Assembly (NCBI GenBank): GCA_002778195.1
Contig: PCDI01000009.1
Coordinates: 252,291 to 316,290, forward strand
Direction of reading: 5' to 3'
Length of the DNA stretch: 64,000 bases
Origin: Raffaelea ambrosiae
Taxonomy: Eukaryota > Ascomycota > Sordariomycetes > Ophiostomatales > Ophiostomataceae
Shown: positions 57,150 to 64,000 of the stretch, piece after piece
Numbering within the stretch: the first letter of the stretch is position 1
Layout: every line of letters begins with the position of its first letter
Made by a program: the position numbers and the translations under genes
The notes under the pieces: generated by a model
The model's input: the letters and a program-made list of their open reading frames with translations, nothing else
Database searches by the model: none
Told to the model about the DNA's origin: nothing

Positions 57150-60100
57150 TGTTTTTTTACATAGTAACTATCATATTCTGTGTGTACAGTGATACTCGCA
57201 CCATCCCTGAGTCCGTGTTACCGGTAACTGTATTTCCAGCGAAGCAACAGTCGGCTGTTGAACGGGGACCATCTCCCATAGTATCAACTACTACTATGTA
57301 GTTATGTCATACGCGTGCAAAGTAGACCGGCCACGCTTTGGTTTCTCTCCCAACAGGCCCGTTTCAAAAGAGATGATCATCGGTGCTCGGCGTCTCAAGG
57401 GGTGCAAACCCCAGTTGTCGTCGTCTAGACAGATATGCTCGTCCACGAGCAGTCGAGGCTTTCCCTGTCGGCGAGGTGAGCACGGAGCAAGACTGCCAGG
57501 GCATGAGGGACACGAGAACATGAGGAAAGGACAAGAGAAATCAGAGCAACGAACGAGAGGGGCAAGAGAGACGGGCAAACGGGCCACACAAGCAGACGAC
57601 AAGCAGACGACAAGCAGACGCACGCACCCGAGATAAGCGGTCCTTCGTGGGTCAAAGAGCCATCACGAGGTTGGTGTTTTGTTGTGGCCGGACGCAGATC
57701 GTTTTGTCGTCTGTGTTGTGTCGTGGCTGCAAGGGCCACTCTTGTACGAGTACACCGTACCTGCGCAGGATGCCAAAATGGACACCTCAGAGAAGGTTGT
57801 GCCCGTGCGTCTTGTTTCTTGTAGCAGCCGATGCAACTGTGCTGTTGCATCTTGCGCATTTCTCACTGGACTCGCACAGCAGGGTAGCACCCCTAGGGCA
57901 CACCTGGTCGCAGTCCTCGCTGCAACATGGGCATCATTGCGAAATAATACCACTGTACGGGCAGTACATAGTAGGATACACCGCCAGAAAAGCGATACTA
58001 GTAGATAGTTAAACTGCGCCGCCGTCCACTGCGCAGAGTTTACCTGGCCGCTCTTGCGTAGCCAGTGGTACCCTTTTCCGGATCGCCCGCAAGTTCCCGC
58101 CAACCTTGTCCAGACGCAGGTGTTGGCGATGGGCAAGAAATAATAAACTATACCATGTCATAAAATACAAGAAGGCGGCACGGTAGCAGTGCGGTGTGCT
58201 CGCTCGTACACCGCAAGATACACTGCGGGTATTGAGTCTACATAGTAACTAACTAGTATGTAAGCAGAAACAAGGCCGTCCACAACACGCAGACCCCGTT
58301 ACCTGCCAGTGTTGCTGTCGCTTCTGTCAAACGTTGCCAGAAGAGAGAGAACCGGACAGACGAAAAGACCAAAAGGTAATACGATACTTACTACATAGTA
58401 TGTACTCGTAGTGCTCGTACGCGTAGGCCAAAAAGCAGCCCAACCCTCGCTAAAGCGAACCGAGGGATTCCCACGTTTCTCGGGAGATTGCTTTGGGCTA
58501 GGCAGTTCGCTCGCTCTGCCGGAAGAAGAAAATGCACAGTAAGATTCTGCTACTACTACGAGTATGTGTGTAGCTACTATGTAACTTCTGGTTAGTATGG
58601 TGAAGTTGCTGCTCTACCTATTCTGCTCCTCTTCTCTTTGCCATCTGACCGTGGTTTCACCATATGTGCGCTAAACACGCAGGCTGAACGACCCGGTAGA
58701 AGCTAAGCCGGGGCATCAGACTATTTAAAATCGGGAGATGAGCAAAATCTCCAATAACTATGCAACTATTTTTGTATGGCGGTCCCGTAAATTTTTTTTT
58801 TTTCTCTTATTTTTTTTCTCTCTCTCTTCAACACCCGACAACCCGGCCCCCAATATTTTCTTTCTTGTTCCCGTGTGTGGATTGGAAAGGCGGAACTCGC
58901 CCCCCCCTCATCCTGGTCTAGCTTTTGCAAAGTACGAGTAATCTAGCATCCCAGCATGCAAGCTCGGTAGGTGGAGGTGCTGATTCGTCTGGTGCGTGCA
59001 CTTTTGGGCACGAATACATCATCGGAGACCAGGACTAGATACTACTATGTATGCAGCGGAAGGGGTGGGGGGGGGTCCCAAGGTGGAAACAGAAACAAAG
59101 GCGGAAACCCCAGTAGATCTCTGTGGGTAGGGCCGGAAAGAGGAAATCTCCTCTCGGAGGTTTGTTCTTGTTTCTTTTTCCTACGAGTACTCAAGTCACG
59201 ATCCAGTGGGCCATTCGAATATAAGCCATGCAACCTCGTAGCACTCTCCGCCAGCTGTGGCTATTTTTTCTTTTTCTTTTTCGCTCTTGCTCTTGCTCTC
59301 CTCCTCCCATGAACCATGCTCATGGCGCCACTCCAAAGTACGAGGACACCAAGACGAAAATACTTGTTCTCTGCAGCATCTTGCGAGTACTTCAGTGTGC
59401 CCCGTAAACTGGCCTGCTCGTGTTTGTGTCCAACATTGCGTTTTCTTTTTGTCCATTTGATGATTCTCCTTAGGGGTCCCATGCCTTGAGCAAGCTCTTA
59501 CAGTTTCTGTTCTCGATGACAGAGGCGAATTGGACACGTGAACCAGGAACCCCAGCATAAGCTTGGCAGGGAAGACGCCTGAAAGAGAGGAGGGGGGGAT
59601 AAGATGAATGGAGTTGTTTCTCCTGCTGCTTGTTACCTGTAGTCTGGGTTCCAGACATTCCCGCTCCCTGGTTCTGGTTTATTGCCTATTTTCCCATTCC
59701 CGCCATGCAAAACATGCACATTTTCCTCGTCTTGATTCGAACGCGCTTTCTACATGGACGCGACTTGGGCATGATGCGCAGTCATCTGACTGGAGAAGCA
59801 TGCATGGATAGATTGGCTATGAGCAGCCGCATTGTTTCTCCCAGCAAGTGAGAAAATAGGAGTCTGCAGGAATTTATTGGATTTTTTGAATTTGCCGAAC
59901 CACATGTCTGCACAAGACGGGAACCAGCACCTATTGGTCGGTTTTTTTGAACTGCCCTCGAGCTGAAAGGAGCCGCTCAGGATGACCTGTCTTCGGACGA
60001 CCTTCCCTGCACTCGTACCATGTACGAGTAAAGAGAATCCTGGTGTCTCTGTCAACAACGAACGCCCTTTTTTTTCAGTCGCAACAGGGTCACATCGGGA

Positions 60101-60600
60101 ACATCGTGATAGCATGCATACCCATTGTGGACATCCTGCCGGATGGGGCGGCTGCGCCTTACTGAAGTCTCCCATCGTACTCGTACAGTACGAGTAACAG
60201 CGCAGCGAGGGTACGCATTGTGGTAATTAACAAGGTGTAAACGAGTAAATAAGGAAGCTGAAAAAAGGGGGGGGGGCCAGAAGGCGGGAGGGCCACCTTT
60301 CGAAAGAATTGTATCCTACAAGGGTCTTCCGCCTTACCGTGACTGGGGCTGACGATCCGGCTTCGACTTGGCGCTGCTGCTGTATCTGTTTCGCCTGAGC
60401 CCCCTGGTGATCCTCACACCCTGGTCTATTGCATTGAACATGCTCGTATCTCGCCTGATATGCTCTACCGGCCGGAGATTTTCGCAGCATTGCGTTGCTC
60501 TCTTCTACCTCCCTGCGTCGAGTGAGCTGCCGGGTCTGTCGGGAGAGGAAAAGGCAATTGGACGATTGCGTACATGCTCGTAGTACGTACGTAGCTTGAA
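57150..60600. repeat. Cluster of TACATAGTA / TACTCGTA palindromic motifs
   Basis: Copies are visible near 57160, 57290, 57745, 57965, 58240, 58390, 58558-58582, 59041, 60011-60029, 60178-60196 and 60580. The copy at 60178-60196 is TACTCGTAC, one base, GTACGAGTA (perfect 9-bp arms). The one at 60011-60029 is ACTCGTAC, CAT, GTACGAGT (perfect 8-bp arms). Confidence 0.8.
57587..57620. repeat. 11-bp tandem repeat ACAAGCAGACG x3
   Basis: Three perfect adjacent copies of ACAAGCAGACG in intergenic DNA. Confidence 0.88.
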
Positions 60601-63600
60601 AAAAGCCCCGGTTGTCAAGGGATAGGGAATAATTGACATGAAACGTCCAACGACGCGAATGAGGCTCCGCCAGAGCCTGCTGTGTGTCACGAGGCCCAGT
60701 GAGTTTGCTTCACATGCCAGTTTATCGTACATTGGCACAATAAATCCAGTTGTATTGAGCCATCAAGATGATTGTAATATGTTATGTGTTGTTGGTGCAA
60801 AAGTAAGGGATGTCAAAAAAAAAAAGCGAGAAAAAGAAAACATAAAAGAAAAAGGAAAAGAAATGGGGGTGGAGACGAGTTCAGTCTATACTAATGTATC
60901 AGATTGGGTTGTTAAGGAGGAAGAAAAAAGCAACAATTGGCAAAAACGTGTCACAAACAACAACACAACGACCAAAACAACCCAAACAACCCCCCAAAAC
61001 AATACCAGACCAGCCAGGACATTGTTGTCCTTCGCCGAGGAAGCACAGTAGCAACACGATGAGCCACTTGGCGCGTCGTGATAGCGACGCGTGGTGACCC
61101 TCCACTCCAGATCCTCTCAGCCCACGGCTTCTCAGTACCGTGTAGACGCTGCCGAACATCGTGCGAAAGCCTGCAAGTACCGACGGAGTCGATGAGGACG
61201 ACAGCGTTGTCCCTGCTCGCGGACGTGGCGGCGAGGAACAACGCACGACCCTCTCGTCTCGTCGTGATACAAGAGTCGCCACTGAGGCTTCGATCTGCTC
61301 GTGGGTTGCAGGATGCTGTCGAGCACAGCGGGGGACCGCCGATGAAGACGATGGAGATGTAGATAATGGGCCTGGTGAACACGATGGATTGGGAGAAAGC
61401 GACGCTGTGTCGCTGATCGTGGAGCGCTTGCTGAGAGACAAGGCTTATTCGACACTTGATCGACAAGAGTCGCCCTTTGTCCACGCCAGGGATCGTTCCC
61501 TGAAGCCGCCGGCAGAGGCCCGGGCGGACGTGATGGATATACCGGGCATCCGGGGTGACCACGTGGAGGCGGTGATAACAAACCCAAGGATGGCATCCCG
61601 AAACTATGGTCAACTAGAATCATGCAGACACTGCACATGGTTGCTGGATGGTAACTATCCGTACAGAACTTTTCTGCATATTCGCAAGGCATAGTGATTC
61701 GAACAGCATTAGCCCATATTTTCAGATGATCAAAGAGCGCATTGGGTCCGTCTGATGGACAGCCAAACGAGCGGGCAAGCAACTTGCGGGCAAGGAACAA
61801 CAGTGTCTTCTACTTCAAATGTGAACCCAGAAGGGAACCTTTGCCTAGTATCTGGCTCAAACAGCAGGCCAATGCCTGCTAAACAGCCATTGTGAAAGGT
61901 AAAGATGGTGGGAACCGTTTCTTCGCCTCGACAATTCTGGATATCCGTCGAATTGAGCCGCTTTTTGAAAATGCGTGCGATTACTTCAATTTCTACACCG
62001 GTCAGTATTAGTCTCTTGGTCGTACTCGCGCTTGCAAGCCTGCACGGTGCTCTTACACAGAGACATCTTGCCAACTATCATATGACGATATATATGTGCG
62101 GGTTGGTTAGCCTCGCTTAATCAGGCCGTTACTGTTGCTCGTTTACAGAAGCGAGAGGAGGAGAGAACCTTATATCTCGGGGAAGGGCTCGCTGGAGTTT
62201 GGCAAAGGTAAGTCACGTGTCCCACACGGGACGCTCCCACGTGATGTGGCAAACATCGACAACATCTTGAATTCGAGCACAGTCCACCCTTTCGCTGTCT
62301 CGGACCATTCGTCATCCCCGATCACAATTATTCGGGGGGAGCGCAGACGCATCTCGAACGGCAGAAGCTATTCGACCCCACTGTCGCGCGGGACGATGGC
62401 GGCAGGCTTGCAGCGGATAGCAGGCGGCCAGCCTCGTGAAAAAAGAATTGCGTCGTTGCCTCCCTGGAGCGCCATGTACTTTGTAAGATGCATGTACGAC
62501 GTAGTTAATACGCAAATGGCAGCCAGGATCGATCAGGCGAGATTGTTCGAGAGCGGGAGCAACCAAGAAAACCGTCGAGCATGGCCAGCAGCTCCTAGGC
62601 AAGAAAGACAGAGAGGGCTGCACCTCGATACTCGCAGCAGAAGTTTCTGCAGTCTGCAGCTGGACGACGGGCGTCTTACAGAACTCTGATATGCGGTGTA
62701 AGATACGAGGAAGAAGCTCGGAGCACGGGGGAGCATACACGGCAGAGGCGGCAGGGGCGGCAGAGAACACGGGAGAAGGGAGGGGCAGCCAAGGTTTGTG
62801 TATCCGACTAGACATCTTACTTAGCATTGTTGTCGACCATTGACACCATTGAAGAGGTCGATTTCAGGAGACAAATATGGGACAATAGCAATGCGGTCAA
62901 GGGAGAATGGAGAGATTGCCACTCTGGCAGGGCAGTTGGGGAAGGCGCAGGCGGGGAACGACGCTCCTTCCCTTCTGGGATGGAAGGCCCAGAGCCGCAG
63001 ATGGCTTAGCGAGTCCCCCAAACTCCGTCTAAAGCCGTCCTCCCCACCACTGGCGACGCCAGGATTTCCGAGCATCACCACCTGCGCCAAGCCATAAGTG
63101 GACCAGGCGTTTGCCCGTCTCACTTGCTGCAGTCTTCTCGACCGCCGTTCGTCTGGCCTCGTGCCGGCTCTCCAGCCCGTTCGTCGTCCGATGGCAGGGG
63201 ACAGACTTGGGCCTGTAAGGTGGTTTCTTTTCTTTTCTTTTTTTAGTTTCGCTGCTTCTTCTTATTTCTCTTCTTTTTACTCCTTTTCCTCCGTTTGAGT
63301 TCTCTTTTCTGTCTTTTCATTCTTCTGTTCTTCGTATTCTATGTGCTCTCATTTTCTTTGGCCCCCCTTTCCCGTTTTCTGTGTCTTACCTTGTCATCTT
63401 ATTCTTCTCGTCTCCCGTTGTCGAGCTTTTGTGTGCCGAACCAGCTGCTAGCTAGGCAACATCGCATCTCGCGGCACGCAATTCGTCCGTCTTAGCTGCT
63501 CCGTCTGGCATCGCTTCTTCTAAACACCCCGGAGTGCATAGAGAAGTCTTGTCCACGGACGCCACCTGTCGACTTGATACGTGGTGCCAAGCCTAAGCGA

Positions 63601-63885
63601 TCGCGGCATCGAACCGTATCGGGAAGTTTTCTTTCTTCGCCCCCGGACGCCATCCCTGTTTGCTTATTGCTACTGCTTTGAATATCTACCATTTAAACCA
63701 CCAGTTCTCTTTCATATTCAGTTGTCATAGTCTCTGTTCCCTTGTTCTCTCTTCTTTTCGTAGAAAGCCTGCCCCCGATCTCCTGATGGAATACACTCAA
63801 CCTGCCGACAACAATTTCTGATAGCTTCAACTGCGGAGTCAAAGCATTAGATTCCGAGTGCTGACATCGTGTGTCGGAAGCAACA

Positions 63886-64000
63886 ATGCCTCTCCAGTCT
63901 GAAAAGAGGGACACCCCTGGAGGGGATGTGGTCATCAACCTACCCACAGACAACAAGAAGGGAAACGAAGTCTCGAAAGGCGGCTCTGGCACGCAGGATG
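63886..64000 (+). CDS. Start of an unidentified gene, cut by the window edge
   Basis: ATG in the favourable context CAACAATGCC opens a frame that stays open to the last base (38 codons plus one base). It begins MPLQSEKRDTPGGDVVINLP and continues with polar, charged residues (TDNKKGNEVSKGGSGTQD). The preceding 650 bases are pyrimidine-rich like the leaders of other genes here. The polar start could be the cytoplasmic N-terminus of a transporter or any other protein; too little is visible to name it. Confidence 0.4.
   Translation, partial: MPLQSEKRDTPGGDVVINLPTDNKKGNEVSKGGSGTQD

Larger units (their letters stand above)
54179..63885. other. Gene-poor block (9.7 kb), no supported gene
   Basis: The first few hundred bases must contain the promoter of the 441-aa gene. 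Beyond that I find simple repeats (54721-54766, 55830-55860, 56593-56636, 57587-57620), a purine tract at 56985-57078 and many palindromic TACTCGTA/TACATAGTA elements from about 55.49 to 60.6 kb. The section 60.9-62.8 kb has open frames on both strands up to 222 codons, but none has family motifs or consistent splice sites. The last 650 bases are pyrimidine-rich and probably belong to the promoter and leader of the frame starting at 63886. Confidence 0.5.

Noticed and set aside
61132..61800. Overlapping open frames on both strands (177-222 codons)
   Set aside because: No domain-like motifs, no splice logic, and both strands are equally open, which points to chance in GC-rich DNA.
62135..62689. 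184-codon plus-strand frame
   Set aside because: Highly Arg/Ser-rich translation without conserved-looking blocks; opposing frame of similar length on the minus strand.

Overview
The window is nuclear DNA of a filamentous ascomycete, most likely a Sordariomycete. Genes are split by short introns (about 50-360 nt) with GT...AG borders and CTAAC/CTGAC-like branch sites. Coding regions are GC-rich at third codon positions. The ATP synthase gamma, topoisomerase I, Vps33, LSD1-type demethylase and CaM kinase products are typical of Pezizomycotina. The species cannot be named from what is visible. There are no operons, CRISPR arrays, phage genes or recognisable intact transposons. A single N lies at 6629 and a run of ten N at 15603-15612.

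Left part (1-21.5 kb), mostly metabolism and surface: a secreted GH20 beta-N-acetylhexosaminidase (655-2604), a CYP52/CYP539-like P450 (6947-8780), an Aro8-type aminotransferase (9861-11770, minus), a secreted SMP-30-like beta-propeller protein (12766-14110, minus) and a fungal rhodopsin-domain membrane protein (19674-21430). These genes are separated by 1-5.6 kb intergenic blocks. In four of them one intron is filled with a small tandem repeat.

Middle part (21.5-28 kb): a poorly conserved block with three candidate orphan membrane proteins (23265-24375 minus, 25328-25924 plus, 26055-26408 plus). The first has either an in-frame stop or a 48-nt non-consensus intron.

Core housekeeping block (28-54.2 kb): a GH16 Crh-type cell-wall transglycosylase, DNA topoisomerase I and ATP synthase gamma (divergent pair), an LSD1-type histone demethylase with SWIRM, amine oxidase and HMG modules, Vps33 of the HOPS/CORVET tethers, a UBE2W-type E2 enzyme, a calcium/calmodulin-dependent kinase and a 441-aa protein of unknown function.

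Right part (54.2-63.9 kb): a stretch of almost 10 kb in which I can support no gene. It is rich in low-complexity tracts and in short inverted repeats built from TACTCGTA and TACATAGTA. The same motifs fill 15.9-18.8 kb and 26.8-27.1 kb and are absent from the coding regions I checked by eye. The window ends 115 nt into a probable new reading frame at 63886.

The most unusual signals are the palindromic motif family, the tandem-repeat introns, three introns that are multiples of three and lack stops (so spliced and unspliced mRNAs are both translatable), and a mitochondrial-presequence-like stretch upstream of the aminotransferase ATG.
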